Below are positions 1 through 6,369 of a stretch of DNA of 11,873 nt, piece by piece (position 1 is the stretch's first letter; every line of letters starts with the position of its first letter). A program made the translations under genes and the position numbers. The stretch lies in assembly GCA_039680225.1 (NCBI GenBank), contig JBDKTK010000059.1:1-11873 (forward strand). Direction: 5' to 3'. This stretch comes from JBDKTK01 sp039680225 (GTDB taxonomy: Bacteria > Desulfobacterota > Syntrophia > Syntrophales > UBA4778). The notes below the pieces were generated by a model. It was not told where the DNA came from. It worked only from the letters and a program-made list of their open reading frames with translations, and did no database searches.

Positions 1-482
1 CTTATAACATTTCCTCCGCAATAGTGTTCCGCCTCCTGGATTTCCGGCAGTTTATCTCGACTGCGGTCCTCATGTTCCAGAAGGAGGTTGCCGAAAGGAT
101 TGCCGCCGCCCCGGGGTCGAAGAACTACGGAATCGTATCCGTGATTGTTTCAATGTATGCGAGCATCAGGCGCGAACTCGTCGTGCCTCCCGGGTGCTTC
201 TACCCCCGGCCGAAGGTCGACTCGGCTGTTATAAAGATAACCTTCAGGGACAGGCCGCTCGTCGACCTGCAAAATCCCGAGTTATTCCGGGAACTGGTCA
301 GAGCCTCTTTTGCCCAGCGGCGCAAGACCCTCCTGAACAACCTTAAAATCTCCCGTTTCAATGAATCGGGAATGATTGAAAAAATCCTGAATGATATCGG
401 TATAGACGGGAAACGCAGGGCCGAGTCCCTGAAACCGGAGGAATTCGGGATTTTGAGCAATGAAATATCCCGTATTCCATAG
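1..482 (+). CDS. rsmA: 16S rRNA dimethyladenosine transferase KsgA/RsmA, C-terminal part (5' end outside window)
   Basis: KsgA (RsmA) uses S-adenosylmethionine to dimethylate two adjacent adenines in the 3' terminal helix of 16S rRNA, a late step in 30S subunit assembly in the cytoplasm. The reading frame is open from base 3 (159 codons visible) and begins YNISS, the tail of the family's catalytic N-L/P-P-Y motif; the cut codon ending in CT would fit its proline. Further on are the hallmark FYPRPKVDSAVI (about visible residues 66-77), which leads into the C-terminal rRNA-binding domain, and the motif ASFAQRRKTLLNNLK near visible residue 100. The gene ends with TAG at 480-482. The methyltransferase Rossmann core lies upstream of the window. 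A GTG at 24 is only an internal codon, not the start. Identification is secure; the gene appears intact as far as it can be seen. Confidence 0.93.
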   Translation, partial: YNISSAIVFRLLDFRQFISTAVLMFQKEVAERIAAAPGSKNYGIVSVIVSMYASIRRELVVPPGCFYPRPKVDSAVIKITFRDRPLVDLQNPELFRELVRASFAQRRKTLLNNLKISRFNESGMIEKILNDIGIDGKRRAESLKPEEFGILSNEISRIP

Positions 483-492
483 CAATATTGTC

Positions 493-520
493 TTGACAAG
501 ATATCGGAAATTCTGATAGG
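493..520 (+). promoter_or_regulatory. Possible sigma70-type promoter upstream of panC
   Basis: A perfect TTGACA stands at 493-498, ten bases after the ksgA stop. The best-placed -10 candidate is GATAGG at 515-520 (16-bp spacer), with only a partial match to TATAAT. Transcription would begin near 527 and read toward the terminator at 584-610 and then panC. The -35 box is convincing and the -10 box is weak, so this is a tentative call. Confidence 0.3.
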
Positions 521-583
521 CAATTTGACGCCGCCTGGATCCCTTACAGGACCGGGACGGAAGGTCATTATGGAAGCTATGAG

Positions 584-610
584 CCTGCCGTCCCCGGCAG
601 GTTTTTTTTT
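584..610 (+). terminator. Rho-independent terminator between ksgA and panC, possible attenuator
   Basis: The stem is CCTGCCG (584-590) paired with CGGCAGG (595-601) around a TCCC loop, followed at once by a run of nine T (602-610). This is a textbook intrinsic terminator. It can end ksgA transcription, but it also lies downstream of a promoter-like box at 493 and before panC. An upstream segment CCGGGACGG (552-560) can pair, with one bulge, to CCGTCCCCGG (588-597). That pairing would exclude the terminator stem. Confidence 0.8.
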
Positions 611-651
611 GCCCCCACCCCGGCCCGCTCCCGCGAGGGGAAGGGGAGAAT
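611..651. repeat. GC-rich imperfect palindromic intergenic segment
   Basis: The sequence after the terminator is C-rich, then a GCGAG core, then G-rich (CTCCCGCGAGGGGAAGGGG at about 628-646), giving an imperfect hairpin. Segments of this kind recur between genes in many bacterial genomes. One copy in one window cannot show that it is a dispersed repeat. Confidence 0.25.
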
Positions 652-678
652 CAGGAATGAGGGTCATGCGAGGAGCTT

Positions 679-1542
679 ATGAAGGTAATCGGCAGCGTTA
701 AAGAGATGCAGGGCTTTTCCGATTCCGTGCGGAACTCGGGAAAGATCATTTCGTTCGTTCCCACCATGGGCTACCTGCACCAGGGCCATTTGAGCCTGAT
801 GGAAGAGGGCAGACGCAGGGGCGACTGCCTGGTGACCAGCATTTACGTTAATCCCACCCAGTTCGGCCCCAATGAGGACCTGGCGAAATATCCCCGTGAT
901 TTTGAGCGGGACCAGGCGCTTTGCGAGAAGGTCGGGGTGGATGTGATCTTTTACCCCTCCAACGAGGAGATGTACCCGGAATACTACCAGACCTATGTGA
1001 CCGTCGAGGAAGTCACCGGCAACCTCTGCGGCCTGTCGCGGCCGGGCCATTTCCGGGGCGTGGCGACCGTCTGCTGCAAGCTGTTCAACATGGTCAAGCC
1101 GCACGTCTCCATCTTCGGGAAGAAGGATTTCCAGCAGCTCGTGACGATCAAGCGCATGGTGAAAGACCTCAACATGGACCTCGAGATCGTGGGCCTGTCC
1201 ACTTTCAGGGAACCGGACGGACTGGCCATGAGTTCCCGGAACATCTACCTGAAACCCGGGGAGCGGGAATCGGCGCTGACCCTGAGCCGCTCGCTGCTGC
1301 ACGCCAAGGGCATGTACGAGAAGGGCGAAAGGGACGCGGCGAAGATCATAAGCGAAGTCAAAAAGATCATTGAGGCCAAGCCCCACACAAAAATAGATTA
1401 CGTTCAGATTTGCGATACCAATACGATGAAAGACGTCGATTACATGAAAGGCGAGTCGGTCATGGCCCTGGCGGTCAGGGTGGGCGTGGCCAGGCTTATC
1501 GACAATTATGTTTTCGGCGAGGAACTTGATATTAAACCGTAG
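679..1542 (+). CDS. panC: Pantothenate synthetase (pantoate--beta-alanine ligase)
   Basis: PanC joins pantoate and beta-alanine with ATP, through a pantoyl-adenylate intermediate, to give pantothenate, the precursor of coenzyme A; it is cytoplasmic. The 287-residue protein has the usual family length and all main motifs: PTMGYLHQGH (28-37, the nucleotidyltransferase HxGH signature), YVNPTQFGPNEDLAKYPR (56-73), RPGHFRGVATV (121-131), FGKKDFQQ (146-153, usually FGxKDxQQ) and REPDGLAMSSRN (177-188). The ATG at 679 is preceded by GCGAGGAG with a short spacer. It lies 23 bases upstream of panD, whose product supplies the beta-alanine substrate, so the two form a functional pair. Expression may depend on the promoter and terminator in the 196-base region upstream. 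Nothing is missing or broken. Confidence 0.97.
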   Translation: MKVIGSVKEMQGFSDSVRNSGKIISFVPTMGYLHQGHLSLMEEGRRRGDCLVTSIYVNPTQFGPNEDLAKYPRDFERDQALCEKVGVDVIFYPSNEEMYPEYYQTYVTVEEVTGNLCGLSRPGHFRGVATVCCKLFNMVKPHVSIFGKKDFQQLVTIKRMVKDLNMDLEIVGLSTFREPDGLAMSSRNIYLKPGERESALTLSRSLLHAKGMYEKGERDAAKIISEVKKIIEAKPHTKIDYVQICDTNTMKDVDYMKGESVMALAVRVGVARLIDNYVFGEELDIKP

Positions 1543-1565
1543 CTTATTTCCGGCGAGGTGTTAAG

Positions 1566-1919
1566 ATGCAGCGGTTCATGCTAAAATCGAAGATACACAG
1601 GGTGACCGTCACCGGCGCTGAACTCGACTACGAGGGCAGCATCTCGATAGACGAGAAACTGATGGAGGCGGCGGACCTCCTTCCTTACGAGAAGGTCAAT
1701 ATATACAATGTGTCCAACGGAGAGAGGTTTTCAACTTATGTCATAAAGGGCAGGAAGAATTCCGGGGTCATTTGCCTCAACGGCGCGGCCGCCAGGAAGG
1801 CCTCCCGGGGCGATATCATAATCATTGCCAGTTATGTCGTCGTGGATGATGAGGCAGCCCGGAAATGGGCCGCCAAGTGTGTTTACGTGGACAAAGAAAA
1901 TAAGATCAAAAAGAAGTAA
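1566..1919 (+). CDS. panD: Aspartate 1-decarboxylase proenzyme
   Basis: PanD decarboxylates L-aspartate to beta-alanine, the second substrate of PanC. It is made as an inactive proenzyme that cleaves itself between a glycine and a serine, turning the serine into a covalent pyruvoyl cofactor. The site is visible as YEGSIS with Gly24-Ser25, exactly where the family has it. Other family features are the N-terminal MLKSKIHRVTVT, NGERF (52-56), the NGAAARKASRGDIIIIASY stretch (72-90) and a total length of 117 residues. The ATG at 1566 follows GAGGTG (1555-1560) by five bases. The lysine-rich C-terminal tail (KENKIKKK) is unremarkable. The gene ends with TAA shortly before a terminator, closing a panC-panD unit. 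Confidence 0.97.
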   Translation: MQRFMLKSKIHRVTVTGAELDYEGSISIDEKLMEAADLLPYEKVNIYNVSNGERFSTYVIKGRKNSGVICLNGAAARKASRGDIIIIASYVVVDDEAARKWAAKCVYVDKENKIKKK

Positions 1920-1953
1920 TCCATCCGGAAAAGACCGGAAAAGAATAGATGCT

Positions 1954-1981
1954 AAGAGCGAGGCATGGCTTCGCTCTTTTT
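1954..1981 (+). terminator. Rho-independent terminator after panD
   Basis: An 11-bp stem, AAGAGCGAGGC (1954-1964) with GCTTCGCTCTT (1968-1978), contains a single G-T wobble, has an ATG triloop and runs into a T-rich tract. It separates the panCD unit from the DUF502-metK-ahcY operon that begins 50 bases later. Confidence 0.85.
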
Positions 1982-2031
1982 ATTTAAATTGAAAATAGGC
2001 CTGAACTTTGTTAGAAATCCCGGAACACCCG

Positions 2032-2682
2032 ATGCGAACGAAAATAAAGAAAATATTCCTCACCGGCATCGTTGCCATTATTCCCATAATAATTTCGATA
2101 TATATTTTCTTTTTCCTTCTCGGGATCGTTGACAATTTCCTTAACGTAATCCCGGAACGGATCCACCCGGACCGCCTGCTCGGGTTCCATATCCCCGGCC
2201 TGGGTGTGATATTCACGTTCCTCGTAATATTCATCACGGGATTGGTTACGGAAAGCTATATAGGGGGAAAGCTCCTTAAGGCGGGGGACAAACTGTTGAA
2301 CCAAATCCCCTTGTTCCGGAGCATCTATCAGCCCACCAAGCAGGTCGTGGATTCGCTCTTCAGCGACAAATCCCGGCATTTCCGGGGCGTCGTTCTGGTG
2401 GAATTTCCCCGAAAGGGGGTATATACTTTAGGCTTTGTAACGGGAGATACGCAGGGGGAAGCCGACCAAAAAACTCAGGACAGCTGCATAAATGTTTTTG
2501 TCCCGACGACCCCTAACCCGACTTCCGGGTATTACCTGATCATGCCCGAGAGGGAAGTAATCCATATGGAGATGACCGTGGAAGAGGCTATCAAGATCAT
2601 TATTTCCAGCGGACTTGTCGGGCCGCAGAAAAATATAAATGAAAGCAAGGAAACAGGAAAGGAGACTAATATCAAATGCTGA
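2032..2682 (+). CDS. DUF502 family integral membrane protein
   Basis: This 216-residue protein matches the DUF502 family, whose biochemical role is not established. A short basic N-terminus (MRTKIKKIF) leads into a hydrophobic segment at about 8-33 and a second at about 55-74. A soluble part follows with family hallmarks IPLFRSIYQPTKQVVD (92-107) and EFPRKGVYTLGFVTGD (124-139), then VPTTPNPTSGYYLIMP. The ATG at 2032 is preferred because it puts the basic residues just before the first membrane span; TTG codons at 2008 and 2011 would add eight or seven residues. A weak GGA lies eight bases before the ATG. TTGAAA (1989) and TAGAAA (2012) form a promoter-like pair with a 17-bp spacer, but would leave almost no leader. 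Its stop overlaps the metK start by seven bases, implying cotranscription. A functional link to SAM metabolism is not shown. Confidence 0.88.
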   Translation: MRTKIKKIFLTGIVAIIPIIISIYIFFFLLGIVDNFLNVIPERIHPDRLLGFHIPGLGVIFTFLVIFITGLVTESYIGGKLLKAGDKLLNQIPLFRSIYQPTKQVVDSLFSDKSRHFRGVVLVEFPRKGVYTLGFVTGDTQGEADQKTQDSCINVFVPTTPNPTSGYYLIMPEREVIHMEMTVEEAIKIIISSGLVGPQKNINESKETGKETNIKC

Positions 2683-3857
2683 TTACTTCCGAATCAATCA
2701 AGATAGGCCATCCTGATACCGTGGCCGACTGCATCGCGGCCAACGTCATCGCGACTATTATCGAGAGAGAACTCAGGAAAGGGATGACAATCGACACCAT
2801 GCCCCATTGCGGGCTTGAGGTCTTCGTCGGCAAGGGCTTCTGCATAGTCGGCGGCGAGGTGTCCACGCGTGTCTGGGTGGACACGGAGAAAATCGTCCGG
2901 GAAACAGTCATGGGCATCGGCTACAACGATTATGCCCTCGGCCTTGACGGCTCTTCGATGGGCGTCCTTAACGCCATAATCCCCCAATCCCCCGACATCA
3001 ATATAGGGACCAGGGCGGACCTCGGCGCCCACAAGGAGATCGGCGCCGGCGACCAGGGGATCATGTACGGCTATGCCTGCGACGAGACCCCGGAACTGCT
3101 CCCCCTCACGTTCGTGCTTGTGAATAAGATGATGAGGGCCTTCGAAGACTGCGGCATCCCGTTTTTCGCCCCGGACGGCAAAGGCCAGGTCACGATCGAT
3201 TACGACGATACAACCGGACGGCCCAAAAGGCTTTCCAAGGTCCTGATGTCGAATGCCGTGGATTACCGCTGCACCGGGAGACTGGGCAAACGCGGCATCG
3301 AAGCCGAGGCCAAAAAGCTTGCGTTCGCATCCATGGGCGAATGGGCGACCAAAAAAACAGAGTTCCTCTTCAACCCCACCGGCGAGTGGCGTTCCGTTTA
3401 TTCCTGCAGCGCCGCCGATTCAGGCGTTACGGGAAGGAAGCTGGTCGTTCAATTCTACGGCGGCTACCCGGGAGCGCAGGTCGGAGGCGGCTCCGTCGTG
3501 AACAAGTCCCCGGAAAAAGTGGACTGCTCCGCTGCGTTCGGCGCCCGTCATGCAGCCAAGAACATCGTGGCCGCCGGCCTGGCAAAGAAATGTTCGATCC
3601 AGCTTTCCTATGCGATTGGAATAGCAAAGCCGATGTCGATTTACGTCAATACCTTCGGAACCGGAAAACTTCCCGATATTAAAATCGCCCATCTGATCGA
3701 AAGGGTCTTCGACCTGACCCCGAGGGGCATGATAGAAGGGTTCGGCCTGCTTAGCCCGGACATTTACCGGAAGATCCCGAAGACGCTCTTCATGGACAAG
3801 TATCCCTGGGAGAAGACCGACAAGGTCAAGGAAGTCAAGAAGGAGGCAGGATTGTGA
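2676..3857 (+). CDS. metK: S-adenosylmethionine synthetase (methionine adenosyltransferase), divergent
   Basis: MetK makes S-adenosylmethionine from methionine and ATP in the cytoplasm. The 393-residue length suits the bacterial family. Aligned by eye to E. coli MetK, most catalytic residues are present: H12 and D14 of GHPD, E61 (GGEVST), Q104 of QSPDIN, D126 of GAGDQG, K169 of DGKGQ, D248, R254-K255 of VTGRK, K277, K281 and D283. The protein is unusual elsewhere. HPDK is HPDT (T15), and the normally near-invariant IGGPMGD stretch is SVYSCSAAD (240-248). The segment after YGG reads YPGAQVGGG instead of MARHGGG, and VDRSAA is VDCSAA. The C-terminal end keeps YPWEKTDK. The ATG at 2676 overlaps the DUF502 stop and is preceded by AAAGGAG (2658-2664). 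The gene overlaps ahcY by GTGA. It is probably a functional but divergent enzyme. Confidence 0.9.
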   Translation: MLITSESIKIGHPDTVADCIAANVIATIIERELRKGMTIDTMPHCGLEVFVGKGFCIVGGEVSTRVWVDTEKIVRETVMGIGYNDYALGLDGSSMGVLNAIIPQSPDINIGTRADLGAHKEIGAGDQGIMYGYACDETPELLPLTFVLVNKMMRAFEDCGIPFFAPDGKGQVTIDYDDTTGRPKRLSKVLMSNAVDYRCTGRLGKRGIEAEAKKLAFASMGEWATKKTEFLFNPTGEWRSVYSCSAADSGVTGRKLVVQFYGGYPGAQVGGGSVVNKSPEKVDCSAAFGARHAAKNIVAAGLAKKCSIQLSYAIGIAKPMSIYVNTFGTGKLPDIKIAHLIERVFDLTPRGMIEGFGLLSPDIYRKIPKTLFMDKYPWEKTDKVKEVKKEAGL

Positions 3858-5131
3858 GCCGTTCCGCAGCAAAAGTGAATTTCGATATAAAGGACATCAA
3901 GCTTGCCGATGAAGGCAAGCTCAGCGTGGAGTGGGCCAATCGCAGCATGCCCGTCCTCAACATAATCAAGGAAAGGTTCAAAAAGGAAAAACCCCTGAAG
4001 GGGATCAGGCTGGGGGCGTGCCTCCACGTGACGACGGAAACCGCGAGCCTCATGGAAACGCTCAAGGCGGGCGGGGCGCAGCTTTCGCTGTGCGCCTCCA
4101 ACCCCCTGAGCACCCAGGACTATGTGGCGGCGTATCTCGTCAAGCACTGCGGCATACCCGTTTACGCCATCAAAGGGGAGAATACGAAGACATACTACAA
4201 GCACATCAACTCCGTCCTCAATTTCCGGCCGGCCATGACGATGGATGACGGCGCCGACCTGGTCAGCGCCCTGCACTCCGACCGGACCGACCTCGTCACG
4301 GGTATCCTCGGCGGCACGGAAGAGACCACCACCGGGGTCATCCGCCTCAAGGCAATGGCGGAGAAAGGCGTCCTGCGCTTCCCGGTTATCGCCGTAAATG
4401 ACGCCCTTACGAAGCACCTGTTTGACAACAGGTACGGAACGGGGCAGAGCACGCTCGACGGTATTATCCGGGCGACGAACAGGCTCATTGCGGGATCATC
4501 GTTTGTCGTGTGCGGCTACGGTTGGTGCGCCAAAGGCGTGGCGATGCGTGCTTCGGGAATGGGGGCGAATGTCATCGTTACGGAAGTGAACCCCCTGCGC
4601 GCCCTGGAGGCCGTTATGGACGGCTACAGCGTTATGCCGATAGCCGATGCGGCGGCCGTGGGAGATTTCTTCTGCACCCTGACGGGCGACATCAACGTGA
4701 TCAGGAAGGAGCACTTCCTGAAGATGAAAGACGGCGCGATAGTCGCCAATTCCGGCCATTTCAATGTAGAGCTGGACCTCCCGGGCCTGAAAAAGGAGAC
4801 CCGCAAGGTGAGGAGGATCAGGGATTATAACTAGGAGTATGCGTTGAAAAGCGGGAAAAAGATTTATGTGCTCGGAGAAGGCAGGCTTATCAACCTCGCC
4901 GCCGCCGAGGGCCACCCCTCAAGCGTTATGGACATGAGCTTTGCCAACCAGGCGCTCTCCGCCGAATACCTGGCGAAGAATTCCGGCAAACTTGACAAGC
5001 AGGTCTACAGCGTCCCGGAAGTCCTGGACAAGGAAATCGCCCGGCTCAAACTGCTATCCCTGGGCGTGAAAATCGACAAGCTCACGGCCGAGCAGGACAA
5101 ATACCTGCACTCCTGGGAAATGGGGACCTGA
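3854..5131 (+). pseudogene. ahcY: S-adenosylhomocysteine hydrolase, interrupted by an in-frame TAG at 4832-4834
   Basis: AhcY splits S-adenosylhomocysteine into adenosine and homocysteine, removing the product that inhibits methyltransferases; it is a cytoplasmic NAD-dependent enzyme. The GTG start at 3854 overlaps the metK stop and follows GGAGG (3842-3846). The first 326 codons carry CLHVTTETA (H59), MDDGADL (130-136), GGTEETTTGV (E157), VNDALTKHLFDN (K187, D191), YGTGQS and the NAD loop CGYGWCAKG (220-228), where the usual second glycine pair reads A226. The frame then meets TAG and continues in the same frame with EYALKSGKKIYVLGEGRL, AEGHPSSVMDMSF and a C-terminal LTAEQDKYLHSWEMGT. Read through, it spans 425 codons, normal for the family. 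Alternatives to a nonsense mutation or sequence error are readthrough or a true two-piece enzyme. Confidence 0.85.
4844..5131 (+). CDS. Possible separately translated C-terminal piece of AhcY
   Basis: A TTG at 4844, in the same frame as ahcY, opens a 95-codon frame. It holds the C-terminal part of the hydrolase: KIYVLGEGRLINLAAAEGHP, SFANQALSAEYL and the terminal segment LTAEQDKYLHSWEMGT. In characterised homologues the C-terminal tail contributes lysine and tyrosine to the NAD site of a neighbouring subunit. The sequence AGGAG at 4833-4837 overlaps the interrupting TAG and sits six bases before the TTG, an ideal ribosome binding site, so reinitiation is plausible. Whether the piece is made, and whether it complements the N-terminal piece, cannot be judged from sequence. 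If the TAG is an artefact, this is simply the end of ahcY. Confidence 0.4.
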   Translation: MKSGKKIYVLGEGRLINLAAAEGHPSSVMDMSFANQALSAEYLAKNSGKLDKQVYSVPEVLDKEIARLKLLSLGVKIDKLTAEQDKYLHSWEMGT

Positions 5132-5135
5132 TAAT

Positions 5136-5168
5136 AGATTTCAGATTTCAAATTTGAGATTTCAGATT
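5136..5168. repeat. AT-rich direct repeat flanking a palindrome
   Basis: Two exact copies of AGATTTCAGATT (5136-5147 and 5157-5168) flank the perfect palindrome TCAAATTTGA (5148-5157). The block lies between the ahcY stop and the terminator. No function is evident; it looks like a simple-repeat-derived spacer. Confidence 0.6.
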
Positions 5169-5197
5169 AAAAGGCGGGCCTCATGCCCGCCTTTTTT
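5169..5197. terminator. Terminator between converging ahcY and lptG transcripts
   Basis: The stem GGCGGGC (5173-5179) pairs with GCCCGCC (5185-5191) around CTCAT. It is flanked by AAAA on the left and TTTTTT (5192-5197) on the right. It should stop ahcY transcription on the plus strand. The four A on its left would give a shorter T-run for lptG transcripts on the minus strand, so it may work in both directions, though less well on the minus strand. Confidence 0.88.
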
Positions 5198-5208
5198 CAT
5201 GCGTAAAA

Positions 5209-5285
5209 CGCTCATTGAGCCTGTCGAAATGAGCGAACGATGCGCAGGGGATAAGAGGAGGGTCATTTCGACAGGCTCAATGACC
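5209..5285. repeat. Pair of inverted 21-bp REP-like hairpins
   Basis: The 21-base segment at 5212-5232, containing TTGAGCCTGTCGAA, recurs as an exact inverted copy at 5263-5283. Each copy is itself a hairpin: CGCTCATT/AATGAGCG (5209-5216 with 5228-5235) and GGTCATT/AATGACC (5261-5267 with 5279-5285). Two inverted hairpins 30 bases apart are the layout of REP/BIME-type intergenic repeats. The core TTCGACAGGCTCA is familiar to me from intergenic repeats in many bacterial genomes; that is recollection, not a search. The pair lies just past the end of lptG. Confidence 0.7.
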
Positions 5286-5292
5286 GGATGTT

Positions 5293-6369
5293 TTATGTTC
5301 TCACCTTGAATATCATTAACACCGAGGCTGCCGTGAAGAGGATATTGGCTGTCCAGGCCGCCAGGAAGGGGGGCAGCGTCCCGGAGCGCCCCAGCGATAA
5401 CCCAAAGGCAAATACTATCCAGTAGGAAAAACCCAGGATAATCCCGGCCCCGAAGCTGGCCGCAATCCCGCCGCTCCTTTCCGTGCGCAGGGAAAATGAA
5501 ATGCCCAGCACGACAAGGATAAGGTTAACCACGATAAAGGCGATTTTGCCGTGCAGGTCGGTTATATAAAGGCTCGCGTCATATCCCTCGGACCTGATCT
5601 TTTTTATGTAGTCCCTCAATTCGAGATAACCCATCTCGTCGGCTTTCTTCTGCACGGCTGTGAAGTCGGCCGGGGTTTCGGAAATATCCAGCGACGTCGA
5701 ACCAACCCTGTTAATCGAGGGCATCCCTTCGGGGAAGGACGTGATCATTACATTCGTAAAGATCCAGCCATTGCCGGTCCATCTCGCCTCCCTGGCGTCG
5801 ATGCGTTTTTCCAGTCCGAAATTCTGGTCGAAATAGTTGATCGTGATCCCCTGGATCACGTTGCGCTCATAATCATAAAAGCCGAAATTATAGATGGCAT
5901 TTTTGCTTTTGTACCAGATCTGGTTCTGCTTGAAACTCCCGCCCTGTTTCTTCTTCTGGACATCCACCAGTTTTATGTGCTTGGCCTGCTGGTTCGAGTA
6001 GGGCACCACTACCTCGTTGAAAAAGAAACTGAAAAGGGAGATGAACACGGCGATAATGAAGACAGGCACCGCCGTGCGGTGCAGGCTCACGCCGTTGGCC
6101 TTCATGGCCGTGATTTCGAGGTTGCGCGACAGCATGCCGAATGTCAGCAGCGAAGAGAGCAGCACGGCGACAGGGATGACCTGGGCGATGATCTGCGGGA
6201 GCGAATAGAAGAAGTACTTGCCCATCTGGACCAGGGTGGCGCCGTTGCTCAGGAACATCCGGATCCTGCCGAAGAAGTCCACGATCAGGAACACGGCGAT
6301 AAACGATATTATCATCATGAAGAATATCCTGAAGAACTCTTTACTGATGTACTTGTCCAGGATGGTCAT
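5293..6369 (-). CDS. lptG: LPS export ABC transporter permease LptG
   Basis: LptG is one of two inner-membrane permeases that, with the LptB ATPase, pull lipopolysaccharide out of the membrane and pass it to the LptC/LptA bridge. The 358-residue protein has the YjgP/YjgQ family plan: transmembrane segments near the N-terminus (FFRIFFMMIISFIAVFLIV and two more) and a conserved cytoplasmic stretch LEITAMKANGVSLHR (about 85-99) between spans, probably contacting LptB. A periplasmic beta-rich domain from about 130 to 270 follows, then three C-terminal spans starting at IAFIVVNLILVVLGISFSL. The ATG at 6369 was chosen because it overlaps the upstream gene's stop as ATGA and begins MTILDKYISKEF, the usual start. 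The F/G assignment rests mainly on gene order and is less sure than the family. Confidence 0.88.
   Translation of the reverse strand: MTILDKYISKEFFRIFFMMIISFIAVFLIVDFFGRIRMFLSNGATLVQMGKYFFYSLPQIIAQVIPVAVLLSSLLTFGMLSRNLEITAMKANGVSLHRTAVPVFIIAVFISLFSFFFNEVVVPYSNQQAKHIKLVDVQKKKQGGSFKQNQIWYKSKNAIYNFGFYDYERNVIQGITINYFDQNFGLEKRIDAREARWTGNGWIFTNVMITSFPEGMPSINRVGSTSLDISETPADFTAVQKKADEMGYLELRDYIKKIRSEGYDASLYITDLHGKIAFIVVNLILVVLGISFSLRTERSGGIAASFGAGIILGFSYWIVFAFGLSLGRSGTLPPFLAAWTANILFTAASVLMIFKVRT

Noticed and set aside
500..611. SRP RNA, c-di-GMP riboswitch or another known structured RNA
   Set aside because: GGACGGAAGG superficially recalls SRP and GEMM cores, but the conserved GGAAG-AGCA loop and the GEMM tetraloop receptor pattern are absent.
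664..1386. Long open frame on the minus strand opposite panC
   Set aside because: It mirrors the codon structure of a clear panC, has a composition typical of antisense frames and shows no recognisable motif.
1979..2031. SAM or SAH riboswitch controlling the metK-ahcY operon
   Set aside because: Only about 50 bases lie between the panD terminator and the DUF502 start, with no conserved riboswitch segments or stem set.
4832..4834. TAG as a generally reassigned sense codon in this genome
   Set aside because: ksgA, panC, speB and pdaD all end with TAG at the expected family C-terminus, so TAG works as a stop here; only local readthrough remains possible.
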